Positions 1 to 10,530 of a DNA stretch of 64,000 bases are shown here, in pieces. The position numbers and the translations under genes are program-made. Origin of the DNA: Sclerodactyla briareus (lineage: Eukaryota > Echinodermata > Holothuroidea > Dendrochirotida > Sclerodactylidae); NCBI GenBank assembly GCA_026419785.1, contig JAODTK010001166.1:41001-105000 (forward strand). Direction: 5' to 3'. Every line of letters begins with the position of its first letter. The stretch's first letter is position 1. The notes under the pieces are model-generated. The model saw only the letters and a program-made list of their open reading frames with translations. It made no database searches and was not told the origin of the DNA.

Positions 1-374
1 GGCAACCATGAGCAAAAGCTGAAATTAACAGTGCACAGCGGGCGTAGTAGCCAGGTTTCTGTGTACTGGGAAAAGTTAACTCTTGTCCCCATTAATGACA
101 TACCGTCAGAGGGTATCCGGGAATGAGTGTCCATCGTCCCTTTTGAAAGAGTCCTGCTGTGTCGAGATGCAAAATTGTTTCAACTATATCAATGAGCTGA
201 AAATGTCCTGCTTTTCATATTATCACTTGTAATAATTACTGTCACTGGTCTGTTCGCTTGGTTATGATCACTGGGCGGGCGATCTGTGAATGAATATCGG
301 GTGGGCGATTATGATGGTAGCACCATCTAATCGAGCGCCCACATGGTTGGCTCGTCGCGTTTAAGAATTTTTTT
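1..374. other. Unassigned non-coding sequence
   Basis: No convincing coding similarity, RNA gene or repeat was recognised in this stretch. It leads into the tandem repeat that starts near 375. Confidence 0.4.
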
Positions 375-1190
375 TACAGACCCCCCAGGAACCCCACTTC
401 TTGGGTTTATATGGCAGTAGCCACATCGCCCAAAATCGGTCTACATTTCCGAATTTTATTCAAGAAACATTCTTGAAGAACTGATCATGTTTATTCCTTA
501 CACTTAGGAGCCACCGTCCGGTTATTGACGTGTAGGCACGAAGACATTTGTTTTTTATAGACCCCCCCGATTGAGGAAACGGGTCAATTTCCCGGACCGT
601 ATGGCAATAAGCAACGTCCCAAAAACTGGCAAAATTTCAGAATTCATATTTCAAAAACGTTCTTGAATGAACTGATCGTTGTTATTCCTTACAATTCGGC
701 CAGCCGCCACCATCAGTGTACGCGTAGGTACAGGGATTTTCCTTTTACGTAATGGCCGTAAACAACATTCTCCAAACTAATTTTTAAAAAAATTTGTATT
801 CAGAACGTTCTGGAATGAACTAATTGCTGTTTATTCCTCACAATTTGGCCAGCATCAGCGGTCTAGTATAGGTTACAGAATTTTGAGCCTTACAATCCCC
901 AATTGCCCGGAAAACGGGCCTTCCCATGTCCTTATGGCAGTAACTAACATCCCCAAAATTGACCAATAAATTCTAAAATTTATATCTCAAGAAAACCTCT
1001 TGAAGGAACTGGATCTTCGTTTAGTCTTACAACACGCCAGCCATCTTAACGCGTACCGTAACAGGAAATTTCCCTTACAGACCACCCCCCCCCCCCCTCT
1101 TCAGATTGCAGGGGCGCACTTCCCGCACTAAATAGCAGTTGCAATCACTGATTGACAGTAATTTCCAAAAGCTGATCGATGTTAATCGTT
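375..1190. repeat. Tandem repeat, period about 180 bp, 4 to 5 diverged units
   Basis: Units start near 378, 559, about 740, 893 and 1075, and the last is partial. Each begins with an 'agacc' plus C-run segment, then a 'atggcaataagcaac'-like segment (403, 601, 751, 934), then a core reading 'cgttcttgaatgaactgat' (about 468, 656, 803, 993) followed by 'ttattccttaca' or a close variant. The third unit is shorter, about 150 bp. Units are clearly related but diverged, as in an old satellite or a short minisatellite block. No coding potential was seen. Confidence 0.75.
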
Positions 1191-2689
1191 ACATTTCTTC
1201 ATCATGCTGTCCATTCCTACCATAGACATCTTAGAGATATTCCATCAGGTCTGCCGCAGATTGAAAATTTCGCTTTAACATCCCGTCATGGAAAATGTGT
1301 ACATTTTCCGGGGCCATTTGATAAATGAATTGGCCAGTCAGAATGTCTCAAATTGTTTCGCCCCGCGCCGCCCTGTATAGTCCATACGTCAATCACATAA
1401 CCTCCATACTTATGTGCCACAGACACCCTGCCCTGTTGTTTTTCGTTACATATCAGCTTTCATCTCAGTAAAACAGCACGGCTGCAGGCTGGATCACAAG
1501 TGACTGGTCAGTAGTTGCATTTTGATTCCGGCATTGTTGGTAGTGTTAAGGGGGCGGGTCAACATGAATCAAGTCCTAAACCACATTCTCCTCGTGCCTA
1601 CCTATGTGCCAACACTTAGAGATGACCCTTGGACGAAAATCATATTGCCAAAGCTGTCAAGTTATTGTATACGTGGCCCACTGTATTATACAGGTAACGG
1701 GAAAATTTACACAATCTAATCAGAAATATGAGTTGGACATTTTTGTTTTGGCCAGTATATACCTGTACATATGCATCAAGTATTTGTTTCGCCAGTCCGC
1801 AAAATATTGGTGGGGGGGATAGTTGATATTTGCCCCCACCAATATTGGGGGAATGTCCCCCCGCCCCGCCCCCCCCGGCCCGCCGTGATCGCCGCCCTGG
1901 GAATGCTGTCCTTATTTAAAATACCTAGGCTCTATTAAGCACCTAGGTTATTTTGAAGGATCAAATTGATTGAAATTCCGTCATGTGCAGGCCCCTTGCT
2001 ACGGTAGGCCTATGCCTGATCATGTGTGCCTACAGCCGCAGACGCGGTTGTGAACGTCGTAGGCCTATTTCGGGATAGGTATTATTTTATGTTGAATCTG
2101 CCCTTCAAAGCAGACATGCTCTGCAGTTGCGCGAGCGAGGCAAAGGAATTAAACGACATCCATGTCCTGCCCAGAACCGACCGGAAAGGCCCGTTACTAC
2201 TGACTTAACATGTTCGTCCATTACACACAGAATAACAGAGCACCACTACGGCGTAGAAAAAAATTGCTGAGATTTGTCAAGGAATCTTTACACGGGCAAC
2301 CTCCCACTACCGGTCGGGGAGCCTGGCCCATAATGCAACCTCACCCCAATGTTGAATGTTGAGCTAGGTGCCTGCGAGCCAAATACAAATACTACTTTTT
2401 GATATACAGATGAAAATTTTGAAATTCAACGTTCGGTATTTTCAAGTTGTTAGGTGCCTTGAGGGATTTTATCAAACAATCATAGAAGGAAACTTCAAGA
2501 GATCTTTGTTTTCCAATACTATATATCAACTCTTCAAATAATCAAGTAAATATGTGGGTCATTTTGGAATATCTTCCATTTAGTTTCTCAAGTACACTGA
2601 ATAACACTACTCAGCCAGCAATCGAAAACTGCGGAATACCAAATTTCGTGTGGTTCGCTAATATTGATCCATACAACCGTTAACGCAAA
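1191..2689. other. Unassigned non-coding stretch
   Basis: No gene could be supported. Short open frames at 1522-1719, 1604-1822 and 2026-2208 show no recognisable domain. The only structured part is the GC-rich inverted repeat at 1803-1846. Confidence 0.4.
1803..1846. repeat. Perfect 14-bp inverted repeat with G/C runs
   Basis: AATATTGGTGGGGG at 1803-1816 is matched exactly by its reverse complement at 1833-1846, leaving a 16-base loop. Long C runs follow to about 1880. A similar 'ccccccaatattttgg' context recurs at 16690-16745, so this may be the end of an interspersed GC-rich repeat. Confidence 0.6.
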
Positions 2690-3130
2690 AATCGACGGGG
2701 GTGCCGGACACCATGACGTGCATCGTAGGGGTGGCTGCCGCCACCCCGTCTGAAACGGGGGTGGTTGGGTCGTCTGTCGTCATCCGAAGACCGTTGGTCG
2801 TGGGAGTGTTCAGCTAAGGAATCCGTCTTCCAAAACTTTCGAAGGTATACCTGCATGGTTTTGAGTCCAGTTGACACCTTGGTTGTTGACAGAAGGAGGG
2901 CCTTCGAAGACCACACGTTTCAGATTGGTAAGCTCAGTCTGAAAAGGTTGATTTGCTTCTGATCATACGTTGGTGTAGACGGAGTTCCATTCGTTGCGGC
3001 GTGTATTGATATTTGAGTGGTTTGGTTTGGTTGTTTTCTCCAATCTCCTGTTGCGATGCTCACCTTTGTATTCACCTTGTTGCGATTTGCTTAGGCTGTA
3101 GCGAACGAGTATGTTGGCTGGACGGTCTGA

Positions 3131-3475
3131 AGTTGATGATTGAAAAGAAAAACATAAACCAAATACACAAAAATGGCTGAACTCCCCCCTTCACACCCTA
3201 CAATTGGAATGCGTTTTTTAGCGTGCCGATATCATACATTCAGTCGATGACTGTATCATATGATGAGAATCAGTCATCGTATGACTGTTCATCATATCGT
3301 TTTGAGCGTCTGTTAACCGTATTGGCGTACTCGGCGCATGTTAAATCTACTAGCGTCCACTATAAGGGCACGCTGCAAAGCGTATTTCTATTGTAGGGTG
3401 GGAAGGGGAGAGTTTCAGCCATTTTTTTGGGTATTTTTGTTTTTCTGTTTTCTTTTCAATCATCAACTTTAATAG
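3131..3475. mobile_element. Foldback (inverted-repeat) element, MITE-like
   Basis: The left arm, about 3131-3230, contains 'gttgatgattgaaaag', then 'aaaatggctgaa', then 'caccctacaatt'. The right arm, about 3354-3475, contains the same landmarks in reverse complement ('cttttcaatcatcaac', 'ttcagccatttt', 'attgtagggtg'). The spacer of about 120 bp carries its own repeats around 'cagtcatcgtatgactg'. Arms of about 100-120 bp with a short centre suggest a non-autonomous foldback element. No transposase is present. The minus-strand frame over 3350-3661 is not recognised. Confidence 0.65.
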
Positions 3476-3847
3476 TCCTATCGTTGCGTGCCTTATTATT
3501 TCTGCATGGCGCGTCTTCATCCTGTTATTGTTATCATTCATCTCTTGTGAAGTGGGGTTCAGGCCTTGGTCTGCTACTGTCCTGAGGCCGCACTCCATTT
3601 TATTATCCTTAGCAACCGCCTGTATTGTGAGAAAGTCAGTAGACACGCTATTGTTGTACACAACATTAGTTTACAATGCCTTACGCGTGTTCCATTTAAA
3701 CAATCAATTTCGCATATCCCCCCGGCCCCCCCCCCCCCGGAAAGTTTGGTAGTTAGCGCAGTATATTCCCCGGAGAAGCTATACGAGCGAAATTTGGAAT
3801 CATATTTGTATATTCTTTATGCTGTTGGAGTCTCTCCTTTTCCATCA
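3476..3847. other. Unassigned stretch with a C-run
   Basis: Nothing recognisable apart from a C-rich run at 3719-3739. Open frames here show no family similarity and partly read into the following TA array. Confidence 0.35.
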
Positions 3848-3848
3848 C

Positions 3849-3888
<40 letters not shown>

Positions 3889-3889
3889 G

Positions 3890-3926
<37 letters not shown>

Positions 3927-3985
3927 ATAGTATATATATATAAGAGATATATATATATATATCTATATAGTGTATATATAGATGT
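3848..3985. repeat. TA dinucleotide microsatellite
   Basis: Nearly uninterrupted (TA)n with a few G or AA interruptions. The open frames crossing it translate to alternating Tyr and Ile and are artefacts. Confidence 0.95.
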
Positions 3986-4039
3986 ATATTGCTTTTCGGT
4001 GCATCCTTGCTATATGTGTTCGAACCATTGATGACTTCC

Positions 4040-4920
4040 AAATTATAAAGGGACAAACCCATGAACCTCTTAGTTCCCACAGTATTTGGAGAGTTTCCGT
4101 TTTCCGTCTGCGTATCGCCTATGGGCGGAAGGACTTTAATTGTGGTTACCATACCTTGTTTTGAATCACCCCCCGCAAGGCCCACATATTATTTTGGCAC
4201 GTCCCGTCCTCCCGTTACTGTGCATTCAAGAACTAAAGGACCACAAACCACTTTCGCACAGAATAAGTGCAGGTCAATCAACCCCAGCCACCAGAATGGG
4301 AAGGTGAAGCAAATAATGCGACAGAATACCGCGATGTAAGGCAAAGCTACACGTGCATCAATGGCGCCGCACAAGCGAAGTCCAGAAATGGTTCGACGGT
4401 TCGCTTATTCGACCATAGTCGATTTTTTATAACCTCTCAATTCTCGGGACACTGTTACTATCTTGCCCTCAACTCTGGGCGACTCTACACCAGTAATCCA
4501 GTCAACAACCGAAATGGAAAACCATCATTCACGCAAGGAGATCCCTCCTTTAGCGATATCGAAGGCACACCGTTGGGAAGTTCCTGGTCCCTCACACATT
4601 GACGTCCTATGGATCATTCGATGGGTGCCGAAATAAGCGAGCGCGTTGACCTCTACTAACTCCATGGACCTCAAAACCATCCGTACCCACACAAATAAAA
4701 CGTCTACAGCTTTACGCGAGGATGGTATGGCCGTCAGGGAAATTCTCCGGCGCAGGCGACATGATCCGAAGAACTTTTACAGATATTCAATTGCCACGGT
4801 CTGTCTGTGACGGTACAAACCAACATCAAGTCGGCAACTTTTAGATGTCACACTAGACTGGCAGCGGGGGGGCACGCACAAGCCATTTTCGTACACCGAA
4901 CGACATACCGTTACTATATT
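4040..4920 (+). pseudogene. Degraded reverse transcriptase, Y-x-D-D-G-[LM]-A-V family, copy 1
   Basis: Across shifting plus-strand frames I can follow the palm of a reverse transcriptase: a segment ending in a 'HARRSLL'-like motif near 4530, a degraded catalytic box reading R-E-D-G-M-A-V near 4720-4740, and a 'VTVQTNIKSA' segment near 4810-4840 followed by D-V-T-L-D. The second copy at 38390-39240 is easier to read. Several frameshifts mean no intact protein is encoded. From memory of the family, this resembles a type common in cnidarian and other marine invertebrate genomes; I could not assign a named clade. Confidence 0.6.
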
Positions 4921-4927
4921 ATAAAAA

Positions 4928-5061
4928 ATTATATATATATATATATATATATCTATAGTATATATATGTATATAGATATATCTCTATATGTATATATATA
5001 TATATATTATACATATAGTATTAGATATATATATATATAATATATATATATATATATAATC

Positions 5062-5114
<53 letters not shown>

Positions 5115-5150
5115 TATATATATATATAATATATATATTATATATTATAT
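4928..5150. repeat. TA microsatellite
   Basis: Long (TA)n array with short interruptions such as 'ctatag' and 'tagata'. It follows the reverse transcriptase remnant, and a much shorter TA array (39285-39313) follows the paralogous copy. Confidence 0.95.
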
Positions 5151-5650
5151 AACCAGTTTAGAAACACAAACAAGACTAAAGATATATACATATAACAATA
5201 TCCAAACAAGTATACCAAAAGCCGTTTCTTTGCGAACATAACCTTCACCATATTTACGTATTCTGCCCTCTGCTCCTTACCCCACGTACACTTATTAGAG
5301 TCTAGTACATTTCAGAAATTGCTAATATTATTTTTGGAAGATCTTACATGTGCACAGAGCTTTAGATTTTCATGCAATGGTATTCCATATACATGTGAAC
5401 CGTACTTGGACTGAGTTGACATTGGAGATTGGTAAAATGATGGAATCAAATTCTTGTTGGATGAAAAGAGGTTTTTGAACCCTAACCACTCATCATTAAT
5501 ATTATAATCGATTTCCCATGTCCTCATATTTGAATACCCTTCCTTCCCCTTCTCATGATGCATCATCTTTCACACCGAATATCCTCCTGCTTATTTATTT
5601 CCATCTCATTTTCTGATTTATATATATTCTTTTTAATTTTAGTCAGCATA
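5151..5650. other. Non-coding; first part duplicated
   Basis: Positions 5190-5303 match 39615-39737, including 'cttattagagtctagta'. The paralog then jumps to sequence matching 9241. Beyond 5304 nothing is recognised; the minus-strand frame 5312-5566 has no evident domain. Confidence 0.5.
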
Positions 5651-6120
5651 GAGAGGCCCTTCATAGGCCATCCCAGGTCTTTGCTTGTGCTCACGATTTA
5701 CTGGATCTGGGCCTGTCCTTTTTACGAACCTATGAAAGGAGTTGCCAGATATAGGCCCAACCTGATGCTTTCATTCTGCCAAATTCTGAATTGACCCCTA
5801 GATGATTTTAGACAGACCAGATAAAACTGCCATATCTGGGCCATATAAATCAGTTCAGCCCATCTAATTTTTAATTCTGCTCTGTTCTTTGATGTACTTA
5901 ATATGGTCTATCAAGTTTTATGTGGGACAAATAAAAGAGTTGCCAAATATAAATTGATACTTTCATCAAGTATATTCTGCCCACAGTCTTTAATATGACC
6001 ATATCTGGTGTCCATGGTTGTATATCCTGGCTCCCATATCAATTCTACTGCTTGTTCCCACGATTTAATTGATATGGGCCATATAAAGTTTTACATGGGC
6101 CAGATAAGTATAAGATTAAC
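5650..6120. repeat. Interspersed repeat with hairpin core, block A
   Basis: Repeated phrases built from 'ggagttgccagatata', 'gatactttcatcaag', 'ccatatctggg' and 'gggccatataaa' recur here and again at 8671-9080. A near-palindromic core sits at 5953-5970 ('attgatactttcatcaag'); in block B its counterparts are perfect hairpins. Phrases recur irregularly and give no coding frame. The block lies just beyond the 3' end of the first linker-histone-like copy. Confidence 0.65.
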
Positions 6121-6242
6121 TTAATAAGATAGGGAATAAAGCGAATGGAAAGGGAATAGAAAGAAAAAAAACGGAATTGGTCATCCCCACTTGGAGGTTC
6201 CGCGTACCGTGGTGAGGCATTCAAATAAAGGCGTTAGCGTTC

Positions 6243-6258
6243 GATTCTCAGCAGAGCT
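6243..6258 (-). promoter_or_regulatory. Weak histone 3' stem-loop-like match, copy 1
   Basis: On the minus strand, 21 bases after the proposed stop codon, a 16-mer matches the metazoan histone 3'-end consensus GGYYYTTYTNARRRCC at 13 positions, but its stem pairs poorly. The two histone copies stop being similar just upstream of it, and it may instead belong to an inserted repeat with a B-box-like 'gttcgattctc'. I treat it as doubtful. Confidence 0.15.
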
Positions 6259-6279
6259 GGAGTACAAAATTGTGGCCAC

Positions 6280-6850
6280 TCACTTTTTCGACAGCCTTCT
6301 TCTTCGCGCCGACCTTACTTCTTCGCTGCAGGGCTTCTTCGGTTTCATCCACGGACTTCTTTGGTTTGATAGCCTTCGTGGACTTCTTGGCCGCGGCTTT
6401 CTCGTTGGGGGTTTCGTGACTTTCTTCTTTTGCTTTGCTTTGTTTGCTTTCCTTCTTGACCTTCTCCTTCTTGGCTTTTGGCTTTCTCTATTCGTTTCGA
6501 AGCTTTCTTCTTCTTTTCACTCTCCGCTTTTTCTTTGCCTTCCCCTCTCTCTCCTTCTGCTTATTGACCTTCTCCTTCTCCGCTGCAGCGGCGCGTGCTT
6601 CTGTCGATCTTGAACGTCCCGGTGGCACCGCCCCCCCCTTCACTTGCTTGAACATCCATGGCCACCCCTCTCTCTCCAACGCGGTGTTGATGACGATGTT
6701 CTTTGGCGGTAACGTCCACGCCCATGCCTTCCATGACCTTCTTGATTGCTGCCACCCACCGACAAACCTTTTGGGCTCTGACAGCTTCGTGATCGCCTGC
6801 ACAGTCTGGTCGATCATCTTAGGCTGCGAGAACTTCGAACCTATTGCCAT
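6280..6850 (-). pseudogene. Linker histone H1-like protein, copy 1 (frame-disrupted)
   Basis: Read on the minus strand from the ATG at 6848-6850, the product begins MAIGSKFSQPKMIDQTVQAI, which fits helix 1 of the H1/H5 globular winged-helix domain. Further segments in other frames are AIKKVMEGMGVDVTAK (helix 2), NIVINTAL, and the wing motif GATGTFKI near 6609-6632, the classic end of the globular domain. A lysine/alanine-rich tail follows (EKEKVNKQKEREGKAKKK, then KKSTKAIKPKKS) to a TGA at 6280-6282. The total of about 190 residues fits H1 or sperm-type protamine-like H1. At least four small frame changes are needed, so this is either a decayed copy or a real gene with sequencing indels. The plus-strand open frames over the same bases are antisense shadows. 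Confidence 0.72.
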
Positions 6851-8060
6851 CGTGATAGGTTGGCGATATTACGTCGTGGTGTATTAGGTTTGCTTGAATT
6901 ACTGATATGACAGTTCGAAATGAAAAAAACACATACACATACCCCCCGGCAAATCATTTTTTCTAACGCCATCGTGGGCACGGGTTTTACCAGTCCAAGT
7001 GCGAATTTGACTTCACGCGACCTCGGCAGAATATGTTTTTATTTTCTACGGGAAATCTCTGAATTCACAGGCGCACCGAAATGCTATCAACAACATAACG
7101 CCCACCACGACCATAAGAATGCTGTCTGAATCCCGATATTAAACACTTTTGTAGAAAACCCAACCGAAGATGCAATTTTGACTGATATACGGCGACAAAT
7201 GGCCATATTTTTATATTCGAATGCAACATTCGTCATACTGGGCAGTCTTTTCTTTTTTGGGACCGACGGATAGGCAAGTTCATCACAAGCTTATAGTAAG
7301 CTGGAACAATGAAGGGAATTCAGTTCGAACACCTTTAGGTGCATTAGGTTGAGAAGTAAGCGATAAAAACTAGTGTTAATTGTACGATTAATTGATCCAA
7401 TATACTCTGACGGGCCCAAAACTGAAAACAGATAGACAACCGCGCGTAGAGTCCTCCGCCCTCCTCTTTTCTTCAAGCCAAGCGAGACCAGGACCGACTA
7501 GTCAGCTATATAGTATTCACAATTAGTACAAGTGTCTCAGGGGTTCGGGGGTTTTCGGGTTTCCCCTCTCAAATTGCCCTTCAGTCAGCGACCCTCCCCC
7601 CTCCCAAAAACAATAGTACGCAAAAATAATATTTAACACTCGAGGATTGGCCATCACCTGGCTTTGTTTCTGGGTATGGTAACCGCACGCATCTTCTGAA
7701 ATTACACTACATTTGTGAATAACACACAAGCTTCATTGGAGGGGGTGGGGTGGTGGAAGCTTGGCCAGTATCGAAATTATTATCCGAACTTTTTCGAACC
7801 CGGCACCGCAGGGCGGAAGATTTTTTCCAAAGTCCACGAAGCGAGAAATTGGTACTTCGCAGTCGTGATACTGTTATTGCAGGTGCCATTGTCTTTGATG
7901 ATACGGACGCGACCAACACCACACGGTCATCCGGGGCCAAGGCATCGTGCTGTATATACAACAAACGAGCCAAATTTTTGTGTGATAAAAAAATAAAGAA
8001 AGAAGACAAGGACACAATGCTTGTTTGTGGCTATGCTGAGTGTGCTCACTTTCGTATATT
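6851..8060. other. Spacer between the two linker-histone copies
   Basis: Upstream flank of copy 1 and downstream flank of copy 2. No TATA box or other histone promoter element was evident just upstream of 6850. Open frames at 7291-7476, 7523-7729 and 7707-8015 have no recognisable domain. Confidence 0.4.
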
Positions 8061-8064
8061 TGAT

Positions 8065-8080
8065 GCCCCTAAAAAGAGTC
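8065..8080 (-). terminator. Histone-type 3' stem-loop candidate, copy 2
   Basis: The minus strand reads GACTCTTTTTAGGGGC. Against the metazoan histone mRNA 3'-end consensus GGYYYTTYTNARRRCC it differs only at positions 2 and 15, giving a 6-bp stem with one A-G mismatch and a TTTT loop. It lies about 50 bases after the TGA of the copy 2 linker-histone frame, a normal distance for replication-dependent histone mRNAs. A purine-rich 'cgaaagtgag' follows about 10 bases later and could be a histone downstream element. This is a pattern match, not proof. Confidence 0.4.
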
Positions 8081-8128
8081 GTTTTTCCGATTCGACATTC
8101 GAATGTGACAAGCACAAAATTGTGGCAA

Positions 8129-8670
8129 TCACTTTTTCGACACCTTCTTCGCGCCGACCACTCTTTCTCTGCAGGCTTCTGTCGGTTTTAAACGGACCTC
8201 TTGTTGGACAGCCTTCGTGGCTCTTGGCCGCGGCTTTCTTCGTTGGGGGTTTTTCGTTACTTCTTTTCTTTCTTTGACCTTTGCTTTGGTTGCTTCTTGG
8301 GGCCGGTTCTCCTCTTGGCTTTTTGCTTTCTCCTTCGTTTCGAGCTTTCTTCTTCTCTTTTCACTTTCCGCCCTTCACTTTCCGCTTCTTTGCCTTTCTC
8401 GTCAAATTCTTCTTCGCTTCTTCTTGCCTTCTCCTTCTCGGCTGCAGCGGCGCGTGCTGTGTCGTCTTGAACGTCCCGGTAAGCACGCGCCCCCCCTTCC
8501 CTTGCGTGAGAACTCCAGTGGCCACCCTCTCTCTCTCAAACGCGTTGTGATGACGAATGGTTCTTGGCGGTAACGTCCCCGCCCTTGCCTTCCATGGCCT
8601 TCTTGCTTGCGTGCTGCCGACCGAAGAACCTTGGGCTTTCGTGACATCTTCGTATCGCCTGCACAATCTG
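8129..8670 (-). pseudogene. Linker histone H1-like, copy 2 (5'-truncated)
   Basis: Minus-strand similarity to copy 1 starts inside helix 1 at about 8670 ('QIVQAI'), so the first dozen residues are missing and are replaced by the repeat beginning at 8671. It contains GDVTAKN, ERVATGVLTQGKG and TGTFK of the globular domain, then a basic tail with frameshifts, ending G-A-K-K-V-S-K-K before a TGA at 8129-8131. Several indels and the lost N-terminus mark it as a pseudogene, or at best a partial gene with sequence error. It is the same orientation as copy 1, about 1.8 kb away. Confidence 0.65.
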
Positions 8671-9080
8671 CTATATATATGGGACGTATAAAGGGGGTTG
8701 CCAAGATATACCTTGATACTTTTATCAAGGTAATCTCCCAAATCTGATATACCCATATCTGGGTTTTGTATATGGTCAAATATGCTTGCCATTTTTGGGC
8801 TATATCTGGATTTTATATCTGAGGCCGATTCTGGATTTAATTCTGGGCAATAGATGGCCCATATCAGTTTACCTGGTTGGTCACCAATGTAATTGATAGG
8901 GGCCATATAAAGTTTTATATTGGCAGATAAAGGGGTTGCCAGACGAACTTGATACTTTTATCAAGTTATATATGCCCAAATCTGAATATAACCCATATAT
9001 TGCTTATATGGCCAGATATGGCTTGCCATTCGGGCTATTCGGGGATCTTCATCTGGGCAATATATGGCATTTCAGTAGGG
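8671..9080. repeat. Interspersed repeat with hairpin core, block B
   Basis: Two units show the core as perfect inverted repeats: 8711-8730 (ccttgatacttttatcaagg) and about 8946-8967 (core cttgatacttttatcaag). Both are embedded in 'ggggttgccaga' and 'ccatatctggg' phrases shared with 5650-6120. The block abuts the truncated 5' end of linker-histone copy 2. Confidence 0.7.
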
Positions 9081-9650
9081 ACTCAGTAACCTCGTGGTTG
9101 GTGTGCCTCATAATAATTGGTAATTGGTAAAATAATATAGTGCGTTCGCCTGATGCGATCAAACAAAAAAAAGGAAACGCAGAATGCAAAGGATGGTTGA
9201 AGCTCCTGCGTCAGAACGGAGTTCGTAACAACGCCTGTAGATTGGACACTTTCTGAATGGGGGGGTGGGGGGGGCAGTTGTCCTGTTAAGAGTGTGAATG
9301 CGTTCAAGAACAGTCTTGATTCATTTCTCAGGAATTGTGGCGGATTTTTTGAGCCATATGAGTAGCTCCTCTTTGGGTTACTTGTGGCTTCAGGGTCTTT
9401 CATGGATTTTGTCTTATCTTGTTCACTGAACTATGATATTGCGCCTTTGAGCTGGGATATCTGACCATGGACATATCAAACTCTAGCACATACATGCACC
9501 GACCACTATCCACGCATTTGACTTTTCTGATAGCATGCAGTTGCCTTGTGAGTTAGATGGAAGCATGTACACCAACATTAGATCATGGTGGCCATTCCAA
9601 TATGCTTGTCGCCCTGACTGATGAGAAGACAGATGCTTAAGTAGTCTTCT
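9081..9650. other. Duplicated non-coding sequence with a G-run
   Basis: From 9241 this matches 39748 onward, including the G-rich tract at 9258-9275. No gene is supported; the minus-strand frame 9083-9403 has no recognised domain. Confidence 0.45.
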
Positions 9651-10530
9651 TGACATCCCACCATCAAAGTCGGCTACTCAGAGTCGGCTCGTAATTTATG
9701 AATGATTATGGACTCATTTAGAATGTCAGTCATGTGCAACAAAACCATCTGTAAAGCTGCCCTGCATGCTATCAGAATGATAGGGAACATTCGCCAGTAC
9801 ATCATTTGAAGACACCACCATGCTGAACCTTGACTTTTTACATTTGTCTCCTTATTAAAAGCTTTAAGCGATTGCAAAAAACATTGATGCTCGACTTATT
9901 ATCTTTGCTTCTTCGGTCATGAGCCATATCACTCAACTGCTCTACAGGCTTCACTGGCTACCAATAAGGAGATGAATTGCTTTGAGTCATTCCACTGATA
10001 TATAACGCAATCAGTTGCAGGCTCCGAGTTTATCTCAGTGCTTGTGCAGCTGCATGTTCCTTCCAGACAGAGTTCAAGTACTGCTTCTCTGGCATCCCAC
10101 CATCAAAGGTCGGCTCTCAGAGTCGGCTCGTAAATTTTGAAGATATGGATCTTCCTTTATAATGTCTAGTCATGTGCAAACAATTCGTAAAGCTGCCCTG
10201 CATGCTATCAGAATGATAGGGAACATTCGCCAGTACCTCGATCCGAAGACCACCACCATGCTGAACCGTGCTTTTGTCATATCCAGAGCTGGTATCTGTT
10301 ATTTGTTCTCACACTTATTAACAACTTAAGCGAGTGCCAAACATTGCTGCTCGACTTATTATCTGTGTTTCTTCGGCATGGACTATCACCTCAACTGCCC
10401 TACAGGCTTCACTGGCTACCAGTAAGGCAGAGAATTGCTTTTTGAGTTCCTTCCATCATATTAAACAGGCAATCAATTGCAGGGCTCCGAGTTTCATGAT
10501 TCACTCATCTCAGTTGCTTCTGCTTCTTCA
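9651..10530 (+). repeat. Direct repeat of about 439 bp inside the LINE tail
   Basis: Both copies begin 'catcccaccatcaaag' (9655 and 10092) and share 'gctgccctgcatgctatcag' (9757 and 10193) and 'gctcgacttattatct' (9888 and 10349). The paralog at 40170 has one shortened copy, so the repeat arose in this lineage or was lost there. Confidence 0.75.

Noticed and set aside
3819..4185. Open frames over the TA array on both strands
   Set aside because: They translate (TA)n into Tyr-Ile repeats; there is no protein signal.
6191..6887. Plus-strand open frames of 140 and 150 codons, Leu/Phe-rich and membrane-protein-like
   Set aside because: They are antisense readings of the lysine-rich linker-histone tail on the minus strand; the hydrophobicity comes from CTT and TTC codons opposite AAG.
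8201..8573. Plus-strand Ser/Phe/Leu-rich open frames
   Set aside because: Antisense of linker-histone copy 2, for the same reason.
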